DNA of 50,254 bases from Bacteroidota bacterium. Lineage in GTDB: Bacteria > Bacteroidota > Ignavibacteria > Ignavibacteriales > Ignavibacteriaceae. Positions 34,877-43,228 of this stretch are shown here, piece by piece (position 1 is the first letter of the stretch; every line of letters begins with the position of its first letter). The notes beneath the pieces are model-generated. The model was not told where the DNA came from. It saw only the letters and a list, made by a program, of their open reading frames with translations, and did not search any database. The stretch lies in assembly GCA_022708025.1 (NCBI GenBank), contig JAKIZM010000021.1, positions 1 through 50,254 on the forward strand. Reading direction: 5' to 3'. Made by a program: the position numbers and the translations under genes.

Positions 34877-34925
34877 TTTATACAGTTAGTTCTGTTTGTT
34901 TTTTAATGTTTAAGTAAATAAGAAT

Positions 34926-35306
34926 ATGATGATAAATTATTTAGTTGTGTCTGCTGGTGCTGCAATTGGCGGTGCATTACGATATGGAATTTCAAGTTAT
35001 ATTCAAAAAAATATTTCAGTAATTTTTCCTTATGGAACTCTTGTTGTAAATATTGTTGGTTCTTTTATTCTCGGTTTTATTATGTTTTATTTGAATGAAA
35101 AAGAATTGATTGGCAATGAGTTAAGATTATTTCTTACGGTAGGTTTCTGCGGAGGTTTCACTACATTTTCAACCTTTTCTTATGAAACATTAAATTTATT
35201 TTTGGATACCGAATATCTTTTAGCATTATACAATGTGCTATTGAATGTTGCTCTTTGTTTGATTGGAATATACTTGGCTTATTTATTCTCAAAATTAATT
35301 GGATAG
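34926..35306 (+). CDS. crcB: Fluoride exporter CrcB/Fluc
   Basis: A 126-residue four-helix membrane protein forming a dimeric fluoride channel. Diagnostic motifs are present: GGALRYGI near the N-terminus, the Asn of YGTLVVNIVGSF and the GFCGGFTTFSTFSYE segment with the phenylalanine box and Na-site residues. A single gene implies a homodimer. ATG at 34926 or 34929 are both possible. No fluoride riboswitch is recognisable in the 50 bp between the terminator and the start. The DUF190 gene follows after 3 bp. Confidence 0.93.
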   Translation: MMINYLVVSAGAAIGGALRYGISSYIQKNISVIFPYGTLVVNIVGSFILGFIMFYLNEKELIGNELRLFLTVGFCGGFTTFSTFSYETLNLFLDTEYLLALYNVLLNVALCLIGIYLAYLFSKLIG

Positions 35307-35309
35307 AAT

Positions 35310-35660
35310 ATGAAAACTACAGGTGAAGCAAAATTGCTCAGAATATTTTTAGGTGAGAGCGAAAAGTTGAACGGTAAACCTGTTTATGAAGTGATCGTTT
35401 TAAAAGCAAGAGAAGCTGGTTTAGCCGGTGCAACAGTTACGCGTGGCATAATGGGATTTGGTGCAAACAGTATAATTCACACATCCAAAATTTTAACTTT
35501 ATCAGAAGATTTACCATTAGTAATTGAAGTTGTAGATGATTTAAATAAAATCGAGAAATTTATTCCGGTTATAAATGAAATTTTTGAGTCAGCAAATGTT
35601 GGCGGGTTAGTTACTCTTGAAAAAGTTGAAGTGATAAAATATATCTCTACAAAAAAGTAA
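35310..35660 (+). CDS. DUF190 domain protein, CrcB partner
   Basis: A 116-residue small PII-like protein of the DUF190 family, with AKLLRIFLGESEKLNGKPVYE and the GLAGATVTRGIMGFG loop. DUF190 genes are very often next to crcB, as here, and are thought to bind a nucleotide or regulate the channel. The exact function is not established. It is cotranscribed with crcB and converges on the hydroxylase-type gene. Confidence 0.88.
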   Translation: MKTTGEAKLLRIFLGESEKLNGKPVYEVIVLKAREAGLAGATVTRGIMGFGANSIIHTSKILTLSEDLPLVIEVVDDLNKIEKFIPVINEIFESANVGGLVTLEKVEVIKYISTKK

Positions 35661-35686
35661 GTAATTAAATTATCTCTAAAAATTTT

Positions 35687-36517
35687 TTATTCAGTTGCTC
35701 TTATTTTCTTCTTCTTAAATCTCCTGAATGCATATAAAGTCTGATTGAAATAATGAGCAGGGAAATATGTTTTTAATCCATATTCCTCCGGCTTGTTTTC
35801 GGGTAAAAATGCTGTTCCAAAAATCCAGTCCCATATAGCAAATTTGGTTGCAAAGTTTCTGTTTCTTCCTTTGCCTGTTGAATGATGCCATCTGTGCATT
35901 TCAGGTCCGTTTATTATTTTTTGCAGCCAGCCGGATTTGACATTTAAGTTAGAGTGAATATACATCCCCCAGACCGCACTGATTACACCTTTATACGCAA
36001 TTACTTCAGGAGGAGAGCCAAGCAAAATAATCGGTGCAAACTCAATAGTTTGATTAAGTAATATTTCCAGTGCATGAGATCTGGAACCTGAAAGCCAATC
36101 AACTTTTTTTGGAGAATGATGTGCTTCGTGGATTCGCCATAACCATTTATTACTATGTTGCCAGCGATGCATAAAATAAATATAAATGTCGTGTGTAATT
36201 GTAAAGAAAACAAGCTGAATCCAAATCGAAACATTTGCAAATAATCCAAGTCTAGACAAACCGGTTGTTTTGTCAATATAGTTTATAATCAGGCTAAAAA
36301 TTATAATACTTAAAATATAACTTTGAGCAATTGTGTAAAGTGCAAGATCATCAAAGAAACCTTCGCGAAAAACCTTTTGTCCTTTTGTGTATGGAAATAT
36401 CCTTTCAAGAATTACAAATAAAAATGCTGCTGCAACGATTATTAACATTGAATACTTTTCGGCATCAGACATATTCAAAAAATAATTGCTAATTGAATTA
36501 ATTATATCTGAAATCAT
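35687..36517 (-). CDS. Sterol desaturase / fatty acid hydroxylase family protein
   Basis: A 276-residue integral membrane di-iron enzyme. Several hydrophobic helices (from about residues 22, 55 and 90) surround the histidine clusters of this superfamily: HDIYIYFMHR with HRWQH, then HEAHHSPK, and the later HRWHHSTGKG. The pattern HxxxH, HxxHH, HxxHH is intact. Members hydroxylate or desaturate lipids, including sterols and carotenoids; the substrate cannot be assigned. It appears independent of the sugar operon, separated by 78 bp. Confidence 0.85.
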   Translation of the reverse strand: MISDIINSISNYFLNMSDAEKYSMLIIVAAAFLFVILERIFPYTKGQKVFREGFFDDLALYTIAQSYILSIIIFSLIINYIDKTTGLSRLGLFANVSIWIQLVFFTITHDIYIYFMHRWQHSNKWLWRIHEAHHSPKKVDWLSGSRSHALEILLNQTIEFAPIILLGSPPEVIAYKGVISAVWGMYIHSNLNVKSGWLQKIINGPEMHRWHHSTGKGRNRNFATKFAIWDWIFGTAFLPENKPEEYGLKTYFPAHYFNQTLYAFRRFKKKKIRATE

Positions 36518-36595
36518 ATTACCTAACTTTTAATGAATTCTTTTTGAAAAAATTATAAAAAAAATAATTTTCATTTTTGCATAAACTTAAACGAA

Positions 36596-37474
36596 TTATT
36601 TTATTCTTCGTAATTTTTTAATCTGATATAATTCACTGTCATATACTTTTTTTATGCCATCTCCCAAAGCAAGTTCGATATCTCTAATACTTGAGATCAA
36701 TCTTTCTATTCCATTAATTTCCACAGAAGCTGCCTGATCAGTGCCCCACATAGCTCTATCCAAGGTAATGTGTCTTTCAACAAAACAAGCTCCAAGCGCA
36801 ACTGCAGCCCAGGTTGGTGCTAATCCAACTTCGTGTCCGCTATAACCAATTGGAATATCTGAATATTTATTTTTAAGGGTTTCAATCATTTTAAGATTAA
36901 GCTCTTCATTCTTACAAGGGTAAGCCGAGGTAGCGTGTGCAATCATTAAATTATTTTTATTCATTTCTGAAACTGCTTTTTCAATCTCTTCCATAGTTGA
37001 CATTCCAGTGGACATAATAACGGGCTTGTTTAATTTATTTACTTTTTCAAGAAGAGAAAAATCAGTAAGAGATGCTGAAGCTGTTTTATATAATGGTGGG
37101 TCAAACTTTTCAATAAAATCTACTGCGGGTTCATCCCAGCAAGATGCAAACCAGGTAATTCCTATTTCTTTACAGTAGCGATCAATCTCTGTGTATTGTT
37201 CTTCATTAAACTCAACCTTGTATCTGTAATCGATATAAGTCATTCTGCCCCAGGGAGTATCTCTTTCTATATTCCATTGATCTTTATGAACACAAATTTC
37301 TGGAGTGCGTTTTTGAAATTTAACAGCATCAACACCGGCATGTTTTGCACCGGCAATAATTTTTTTTGCAATTTCCACATCACCATTGTGATTGATTCCA
37401 ATTTCTCCAATAACAAAAACCGGATGACCATCGCCAATGAAACGATCTTTAATTTTTATTTCTCTTTTACTCAT
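36596..37474 (-). CDS. NeuB-like nonulosonate synthase without SAF domain
   Basis: A 292-residue TIM-barrel synthase that should condense phosphoenolpyruvate with an aldose or aldose phosphate. Family motifs: GEIGINHNGDVEIAKKI, DAVKFQKR, YKTASASLTDFSLL, IMSTGMST, GYSGHEVGL and ERHITLDRAMWGTDQ. Usual NeuB proteins have about 340-350 residues with a C-terminal SAF (antifreeze-like) domain. This one stops right after the barrel (LYQIKKLRRIK). It is the last gene of the six-gene sugar operon, 18 bp after the KdsC-like gene. The product is unknown, probably a nonulosonic or related 2-keto-3-deoxy acid. Confidence 0.85.
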   Translation of the reverse strand: MSKREIKIKDRFIGDGHPVFVIGEIGINHNGDVEIAKKIIAGAKHAGVDAVKFQKRTPEICVHKDQWNIERDTPWGRMTYIDYRYKVEFNEEQYTEIDRYCKEIGITWFASCWDEPAVDFIEKFDPPLYKTASASLTDFSLLEKVNKLNKPVIMSTGMSTMEEIEKAVSEMNKNNLMIAHATSAYPCKNEELNLKMIETLKNKYSDIPIGYSGHEVGLAPTWAAVALGACFVERHITLDRAMWGTDQAASVEINGIERLISSIRDIELALGDGIKKVYDSELYQIKKLRRIK

Positions 37475-37491
37475 TTCAAAATCAAGAAAGA

Positions 37492-38022
37492 TTATGTAAC
37501 ATTTTTAAATGCCATTATTAATTCGGCAAATTCTCTGAAAGCACCATATCCAGCTTTTGTTTCGCAAACATAATCAACAATTTCTTTTATAAAACTCATA
37601 CCGTCAGCCGGTGTAGCAGTAAATCCACATTGTTGAATAACATCATAATCATTTGAATCATCGCCTATATATGCGATTTCTTCCTTCGTAAAACCATTCT
37701 TCTTTTTAATTTGTTCTAACGCTTCAGTCTTATCTTTAACTCCTAAATAATATTCTTGCATCTTTAACTTTTGGGCTCGTGATTTTACAGCAGCAGAATT
37801 TTCACCGGTTATAATAATTGTTTCAATTCCAAAATTTCTTCTTAATCTTTCGATTCCCATTCCGTCTCGCACAGAATATCTTTTTAGAGCTTCACCTTGC
37901 GGACCGTAATAAATTCCGGTATCAGTTAAAACTCCATCAACATCTGTTAGAATTACTTTAATTTTTTCGGCTTTTTCTTTGAATCTGATGTTTTTGTCTC
38001 TTAATACTTTATCTATTACCAT
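37492..38022 (-). CDS. KdsC-like HAD phosphatase
   Basis: A 176-residue HAD-superfamily phosphatase of the KDO-8-phosphate phosphatase type. The nucleophile motif ILTDVDGVLTD is followed by IITGENS, a Lys in KDKTEAL and the acidic IGDDSNDYD. In the operon it probably removes the phosphate left by a NeuB-type synthase using an aldose phosphate, as in the mammalian sialic acid route. Alternatively it could act on true KDO-8-P; no other KDO gene is in the window. It overlaps the SDR gene by 7 bp. Confidence 0.85.
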   Translation of the reverse strand: MVIDKVLRDKNIRFKEKAEKIKVILTDVDGVLTDTGIYYGPQGEALKRYSVRDGMGIERLRRNFGIETIIITGENSAAVKSRAQKLKMQEYYLGVKDKTEALEQIKKKNGFTKEEIAYIGDDSNDYDVIQQCGFTATPADGMSFIKEIVDYVCETKAGYGAFREFAELIMAFKNVT

Positions 38023-38828
38023 GCTGTCCAGCCTCCGTCTACTATTAAATTTGCTCCAGTCATATATGATGAAGCATCGCTTGCGAGAAAAACGATTGCA
38101 CCTTTATAATCAGTCGGTGCTGCCATTGATCCTAACATTGTTTTTGCAGAATAATTCTTAACAAAATATTCCTCCTGATTATTTTCTACACCGCCTGGAG
38201 ATAGTGTGTTTACTCTGATTCCTTTTGAGCCCCAATAAGCTGCGAGAAATCTTGTGAAATTTATAATCGCACCTTTTGTTGCAGGGTAAGCGGGAGATTT
38301 GTAAAATGTTTGTGAGCCATCAGGTTTTTTATAAATTGATTGGTCGGGCCCGACAATGCCATAAGTTGATGCAATGTTTATAATGCTTCCTTTATTTGCT
38401 TTTGACATTTCAGTTCCGATTATCTGAGAACATAAAAATGTTCCGGTTACATTTACATCAAAAGATTTTTGCCACATTTCTAAAGGATAATTTTCAAACA
38501 TAGAAAGTTCTGCAGCAGTTTGTGGATTTTCAAACATATCATTTATTGCTGCGTTGTTAACTAAAATATCAATCTTTCCGAATTGCATTATTGTTTTATC
38601 TCTCAAGTTTTCAATAGAATGTTTATCAGTTATATCAACTCCGATCCCGATAGATTTTGTTGGGAGAGAATGTGCAAACTCTTCGCATTTATTTTCTTCA
38701 AGATCGCATACTATAACATTTGCTCCTGCTTCTGATAATGCAAAACAATGATTTTTACCAAGTAATCCTAATGCTCCTGTAACAATCGCAACTTTATCTT
38801 TTAATGAAAATAGCTCTAATGATTTCAT
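38016..38828 (-). CDS. SDR family oxidoreductase
   Basis: A 270-residue classical short-chain dehydrogenase. The nucleotide-binding motif is TGALGLLGKN, followed by NNAA, a Ser in NIASTYG, and the catalytic YPATKG. The end AYMTGANLIVDGGWT-like (ASSYMTGANLIVDGG) is typical. The proposed role is oxidising a hydroxyl to a ketone or aldehyde for the adjacent aminotransferase, or reducing an intermediate. It overlaps the phosphatase gene by 7 bp and starts 2 bp after the aminotransferase gene. Confidence 0.87.
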   Translation of the reverse strand: MKSLELFSLKDKVAIVTGALGLLGKNHCFALSEAGANVIVCDLEENKCEEFAHSLPTKSIGIGVDITDKHSIENLRDKTIMQFGKIDILVNNAAINDMFENPQTAAELSMFENYPLEMWQKSFDVNVTGTFLCSQIIGTEMSKANKGSIINIASTYGIVGPDQSIYKKPDGSQTFYKSPAYPATKGAIINFTRFLAAYWGSKGIRVNTLSPGGVENNQEEYFVKNYSAKTMLGSMAAPTDYKGAIVFLASDASSYMTGANLIVDGGWTAW

Positions 38829-38830
38829 AA

Positions 38831-40171
38831 TTATTTTTTCTTCGGTTTTATGTTAAAGTTTCCTACTTTGCGAAAAACAGGTTCTAGTGGTTCACCTTTT
38901 AAATATTTTTTTACATCTTTTTCTTCGACTGCATTTTTCAAAATTGGTAAAACATCTTCATAAGCTTTTAATGTGTAATCAATATCTTCATCAGAATGAG
39001 AGAAGGACATATTATGAAAACCGCCCCAAAGAATTCCTCTTTTAATCATTTCTTGTTGAACCAGAGATTTCATTTCAAGAGGATTGCAGCCGGATTTTTC
39101 ACCATCAAAAGTTATAATTGTTCTGCAGTCAAAACCTGAACATTTGGTGAAGTTCATTCCAAGTTTTTCTGCGATTTTATTATAACCGGTTTTTAATTTG
39201 TTACCTTGCTTAGCTAAATATGCCTGAACATTTTTATCAATCATTTCATTTATTGTTGCTTTGGCTGCAGCAAGTGATAAAGCTTCTCCGCCAAAGGTAT
39301 TGAAGAAGAATACTTCTTTATCAAGTAAAGACATAATTTCTTTTTTGCCGGTTAAAATAGATAACGGCATTCCGTTGGCAACAGCTTTTGAAAAGCAAGC
39401 GAGATCAGCTTTTACACCAAAGTATTGTTGAGCACCGCCCAAAGCAACTCTGAATCCCGTCCACATTTCATCAAAGACTAAGACTGTTCCGTTCTTTGTG
39501 CACACGTCGCGTAGCTTCTGAAGAAAATTATCTTTCGGTTCTTCGAATACAAACGGCTCTAAAACAACGCAAGCAGTATCGTCATCAATTGAATCAATTA
39601 CAGATTGGATATCGTTATAGTTGAATGTGTATGTAAGGTTTTGTATTTCTTGTGGGATTCCTTTGTTACGATCGGTTACTGAGATATACCAATCGTGCCA
39701 GCCGTGATAACCACAGCAAAGAACTTTACTTCTTCCTGTGTAGGCTCTTGCAACTCTAACAGCGCCGGAAACAACATCGGCGCCACCACGTGCATATCTG
39801 ATTGATTCAGCATTCGGAACAACTTTATGAATTAATTCAGCAACCTCAACTTCCAATGGATGCGGCATTGAAAAAGTAATTCCGTCTTTCAACTGCTCCT
39901 TAATTGCTTCATCAACTTTATCGTAAGCATATCCAAGTGACAACGGACCAACACCCATCGTGTAATCAATATATTCGTTTCCATCAACATCCCAAACGTG
40001 AGAGCCTTTGCCTTTTTGCAAAAATTTAGGAGCAACACCTTTTATATTTTGTCCAGTCCCTTTTGCGAGAGTTTGAGTTTGAGCAGGAATTAAATCAAGT
40101 GCAATTTTATAATATTCATCCGATTTTTTTATTGTCGGAAAGTTTTTATTAAACTCAACTTTGTTCGGCAT
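38831..40171 (-). CDS. Class III aminotransferase, glutamate-1-semialdehyde aminomutase-like
   Basis: A 446-residue PLP enzyme. It has YTMGVGPLSLGYA near the N-terminus, RYARGGADVVSGAVRVARA (GSA-type), VFDEMWTGFR with the cofactor Asp, and the PLP lysine in CFSKAVANGMPLS. It resembles GSA aminotransferase but carries a long N-terminal extension and lies in a sugar operon, so it is probably an aminotransferase for a sugar aldehyde or ketone, not a haem-synthesis enzyme. The reaction is not established. Confidence 0.85.
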   Translation of the reverse strand: MPNKVEFNKNFPTIKKSDEYYKIALDLIPAQTQTLAKGTGQNIKGVAPKFLQKGKGSHVWDVDGNEYIDYTMGVGPLSLGYAYDKVDEAIKEQLKDGITFSMPHPLEVEVAELIHKVVPNAESIRYARGGADVVSGAVRVARAYTGRSKVLCCGYHGWHDWYISVTDRNKGIPQEIQNLTYTFNYNDIQSVIDSIDDDTACVVLEPFVFEEPKDNFLQKLRDVCTKNGTVLVFDEMWTGFRVALGGAQQYFGVKADLACFSKAVANGMPLSILTGKKEIMSLLDKEVFFFNTFGGEALSLAAAKATINEMIDKNVQAYLAKQGNKLKTGYNKIAEKLGMNFTKCSGFDCRTIITFDGEKSGCNPLEMKSLVQQEMIKRGILWGGFHNMSFSHSDEDIDYTLKAYEDVLPILKNAVEEKDVKKYLKGEPLEPVFRKVGNFNIKPKKK

Positions 40172-40182
40172 TTTATTTTGTC

Positions 40183-40992
40183 CTAAATAATATTTGTTTG
40201 ATTTAGTGTAATTGTTTTCAATTCATCTAAATGATTCCGATACCAGTTAACACCGTAATATTTTTCATTTATTTTTTTGATATCTGGATTTTCGTTTAGC
40301 AAATTTAATATATCTTCAAGAGAAAAATCAGGTTTTTTGTTATACAATTCATCATACACTTTTTTAATAAATTCATAATCTTCCTGATAATCGATTGTAA
40401 AGCGATGAGTCATTGAATAATCAAGCCCTGTTTCCCAGGTTACATTTCCAATTCTAAACTTATCAGGATTTTCCCAGAGGTAAGGTGTTGTATGTTCTCT
40501 TTCGAATTGCTTCTTTGCATTTAACCACGCATTCTCGAGAGCTTCAAAGCTCATTATTTCAACATCATTTCCATCGGGATAAGTTGCAGGATGAAGGTTA
40601 CTGACATAATCATATTCATCTTTATGCTCAAGATAGAAAGCAAAAACTTTATCTATAATCCTCGGATCAATTAGCGGGCAATCGGATGGTATTTTTGCAA
40701 CTGCATCTGCTTTATAAATTTTTGCAGTTTGATAATGTCTATCCAACAAATCTGTTTGATGACCGCGGTAATAATTCAATTTATGCTCTTTGCAAAATGT
40801 TTCAACCTTATCATCACTTTTGTCGGTTGTTGTTGCTATTATAATAGTTCCTTTTAATTTTGATGAAGCAACTCGCTCATACATTCGAAAAAGTAATGGC
40901 TTATCAGCTAAAGGTAAAAATATTTTATCTGGTAATCGGCTTGAACCTGTTCTCGCTTGTATTACAGTAACTATTTTAATTTGATTCTTCAA
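40183..40992 (-). CDS. SpsF-like cytidylyltransferase family protein
   Basis: A 269-residue nucleotidyltransferase of the SpsF group with IQARTGSSRLPDKIFLPL, IIIATTTDKSDD, KIPSDCPLIDPRIID and the HPATYPDGNDVEI segment. These enzymes are related to CMP-KDO/CMP-NeuAc synthetases. In this operon it probably activates the ulosonic acid as a CMP sugar, replacing NeuA. It overlaps the upstream gene by 4 bp and is 11 bp ahead of the aminotransferase gene. Confidence 0.85.
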   Translation of the reverse strand: MKNQIKIVTVIQARTGSSRLPDKIFLPLADKPLLFRMYERVASSKLKGTIIIATTTDKSDDKVETFCKEHKLNYYRGHQTDLLDRHYQTAKIYKADAVAKIPSDCPLIDPRIIDKVFAFYLEHKDEYDYVSNLHPATYPDGNDVEIMSFEALENAWLNAKKQFEREHTTPYLWENPDKFRIGNVTWETGLDYSMTHRFTIDYQEDYEFIKKVYDELYNKKPDFSLEDILNLLNENPDIKKINEKYYGVNWYRNHLDELKTITLNQTNII

Positions 40993-42056
40993 TTGAATTG
41001 CTTTTTAAGTGCGAGTTTTCGTTTAAGCAATTGTTTAATATCAGCTTTTAAATCTTCCAGGTATTTATTCTTTTCTTTTGTTCTGATGATCGGTTTGGTT
41101 GATGCCAAAAGTTCCCGTGCAACTTTTGCAATCTCTTTTGCTGAAGTTCCGTTGTTTTGAATCGGAGTTAATTTTTTTATTTCATCATTATCAATATTGC
41201 TATAAACTTCTTTACCAAGTGCAAGGGCAGGGAAGATAGTGCTTGAAAATCTTGTTACCAGTGCATCACAATTAGCAAGCATCGGATCAATACTAACATC
41301 TTGATAAACTAATGCATCCGGCAAATATTTTTTTACTTCTGCAGCTCGCTTTTTTACAATTTCATTTGGGTGAAGTTTAACTATTATTTTTTTATCACCA
41401 GCAATTTTTTTTGCATTCAACAAAAATTTTTTACGATTCTCATATTTTGTTGTTTCTCTAACATCGGAAGTTGCAACAAGAACAAAATTTTTATGTTCAA
41501 ATTGTAAATCTCTTAGTTTATCGAAATCATCAAAATTTGGAATTCCTGTTACACGGATTCTTCTCGGATTTACTCCTCGATCAATAAACAATTCTCTGAA
41601 ACCCTCGGATGCTATGCAGAAATAATCATACTGATGAGATAATCCGGTCATTGATGTGCTTGCACACCATCTGCCTAACCCAAGAAAGCGAGTTACATGA
41701 TAGCGCCAATCAGGCGGATCAACCATTCCTTCCTGAACAAGAATTGTTTTGAACTTTTTGATCTTTCGTGGAACAATTAAATCCTGACAAGTAAACACTA
41801 AGTCATAATTATCGTTTTTACCTTCGTAATCAAGTTTAAGGTTATTTGCTTTAATATATTCCAAAGTCGTTCGCTTGAATTTTCCACCCATTATTGTAAA
41901 CTCAAGCATTTTTAATTTTGTCAAAACCCATAATGGTCCGCTTGCATAATATGGAGTAAAATATGCATCACACTCAGGCAATTCTTTGGCGATCTTATGC
42001 ATTATTGTTGTTTGATTGAGCGAACCGCCAATAAACAGAATTTTAGGTTTAGTCAT
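40989..42056 (-). CDS. GT-B-fold protein, putative glycosyl- or polyol-phosphate transferase
   Basis: A 355-residue soluble protein, first gene of the sugar operon. Two-domain GT-B character is suggested by the N-terminal KILFIGGSLNQTT, the central TGIPNFDDFDKL, and KIIVKLHPNE with DPMLANCDALVTRFSSTIFPA in the C-terminal half. This last pattern (HP, then a D-x-x-S-x-x-x-E/F-type region) resembles CDP-glycerol glycerophosphotransferases and UDP-GlcNAc 2-epimerase-like proteins. I cannot decide between a glycosyltransferase, such as a CMP-ulosonate transferase, and an epimerase-like enzyme. Confidence 0.65.
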   Translation of the reverse strand: MTKPKILFIGGSLNQTTIMHKIAKELPECDAYFTPYYASGPLWVLTKLKMLEFTIMGGKFKRTTLEYIKANNLKLDYEGKNDNYDLVFTCQDLIVPRKIKKFKTILVQEGMVDPPDWRYHVTRFLGLGRWCASTSMTGLSHQYDYFCIASEGFRELFIDRGVNPRRIRVTGIPNFDDFDKLRDLQFEHKNFVLVATSDVRETTKYENRKKFLLNAKKIAGDKKIIVKLHPNEIVKKRAAEVKKYLPDALVYQDVSIDPMLANCDALVTRFSSTIFPALALGKEVYSNIDNDEIKKLTPIQNNGTSAKEIAKVARELLASTKPIIRTKEKNKYLEDLKADIKQLLKRKLALKKQFN

Positions 42057-42167
42057 TCAAGCGTTTTTAATTAAAATTGTTAATTCTACTTTATTTCTGA
42101 AAGATCAAGAAGTAATACGAATTTGTTAAATCTTTCAAAAACCACTCAAAATATAATGATTTTCAGC

Positions 42168-42175
42168 AAATTTAT
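42168..42175 (-). promoter_or_regulatory. Possible -7 element (TAAATTTG) for the sugar operon
   Basis: On the minus strand TAAATTTG fits TAnnTTTG exactly, about 112 bp before the first gene of the sugar operon. No TTG is present at the expected -33 distance, so the assignment is weak. Confidence 0.3.
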
Positions 42176-42286
42176 TGAATTTTTGTTTACGTAACCCAGA
42201 ATAAGGTTAATGTCCCCGCAAAGTTTGTTCAGATTTTTATGTTTTACTAAATTGCTATTAATAAGAAAATTATTAAAGGAATTAAA

Positions 42287-43228
42287 ATGGTACTACTCAA
42301 ACCCAAGCGATTGAATCCAAAAGATGTAATTGGTTTAATTTCCCCTGCATCTTCTCCTGATGAACTTTCAAGAATTGAAAAAGGAGTTAAATATCTTGAA
42401 AGCTTAGGTTATAGAGTTAAGGTTGGTAATAATGTTGGTAAAGGATATGGATATTTAGCAGGTACCGATGAAGAGAGAATTGAAGATTTGCATTCGATGT
42501 TCAAAGATAAGAACGTAAAAGCTATATTTACGTTACGTGGCGGATATGGTGCTTTCAGATTATTGGATAAGATTAATTATAACTTAATAAAAAATAATCC
42601 TAAGATATTTGTTGGATATAGTGAGATAACAGCTTTGCAAATGGCGTTTTTGGAAAAAGCCGGACTGATAACATTTGCCGGTCCAATGGTAGCTGTTGAT
42701 TTTTATGAAAATGTAAGTTCGTTTACTAATGAAATGTTTTGGGCAACGATTACTTCAAATAAAAAATTAGGAAAGCTTACTTATCCTGAAGATCAAAAAC
42801 CATTAACCTTAGTTAAAGGAATGGCTTCAGGAAGAATCATCGGAGGTAATCTGGCAGTATTCGCTGCTTTACTTGGTACACCTTATTTCCCAAATCTAAC
42901 GGGCAAAATATTAATGATTGAAGATATTGGTGAATTACCATATCGCATAGATAGAATGTTAAATCAGTTAAGACTTGCAGGAGTATTTAAGAAAGCTAAA
43001 GGAATCATTATAGGAAGATTTGTTGATTGCCACGAATATGATCCTAATAAAAAGACTTTAACTTTGGGTGAAGTAATTGAACAGTATATCAGTTCACTTA
43101 AGAAACCATCTGTTTATACTTTTCCACATGGTCATATAAAGGATTTTGTTACAATTCCGTTTGGTATTAGAGTAAATCTTAATGCTACAAAGGGCAGTGT
43201 TGAATTTGCTGAGGCTGCAGTTAAATAG
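42287..43228 (+). CDS. LD-carboxypeptidase, S66 family
   Basis: A 313-residue serine peptidase of the LdcA/MccF family. The nucleophile Ser112 lies in VGYSEITAL after TLRGGYGAFRLLD. The Glu and His of the triad are in MIEDIGELPYRIDRML and FPHGHIKDF. LdcA cleaves the terminal D-Ala from murein tetrapeptides during cell wall recycling; MccF relatives hydrolyse acylated nucleotides, an alternative. AAAGGAATT precedes the ATG. The 3' end overlaps ispE by 8 bp in convergent orientation. Confidence 0.9.
   Translation: MVLLKPKRLNPKDVIGLISPASSPDELSRIEKGVKYLESLGYRVKVGNNVGKGYGYLAGTDEERIEDLHSMFKDKNVKAIFTLRGGYGAFRLLDKINYNLIKNNPKIFVGYSEITALQMAFLEKAGLITFAGPMVAVDFYENVSSFTNEMFWATITSNKKLGKLTYPEDQKPLTLVKGMASGRIIGGNLAVFAALLGTPYFPNLTGKILMIEDIGELPYRIDRMLNQLRLAGVFKKAKGIIIGRFVDCHEYDPNKKTLTLGEVIEQYISSLKKPSVYTFPHGHIKDFVTIPFGIRVNLNATKGSVEFAEAAVK

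Noticed and set aside
34687..34917. Plus-strand frame across tRNA-His, tRNA-Glu and the terminator
   Set aside because: It is entirely made of tRNA and terminator sequence with no plausible product.
34874..34925. Fluoride riboswitch before crcB
   Set aside because: The gap between terminator and start is only about 50 bp of AT-rich sequence with no pseudoknot-like pairing visible.
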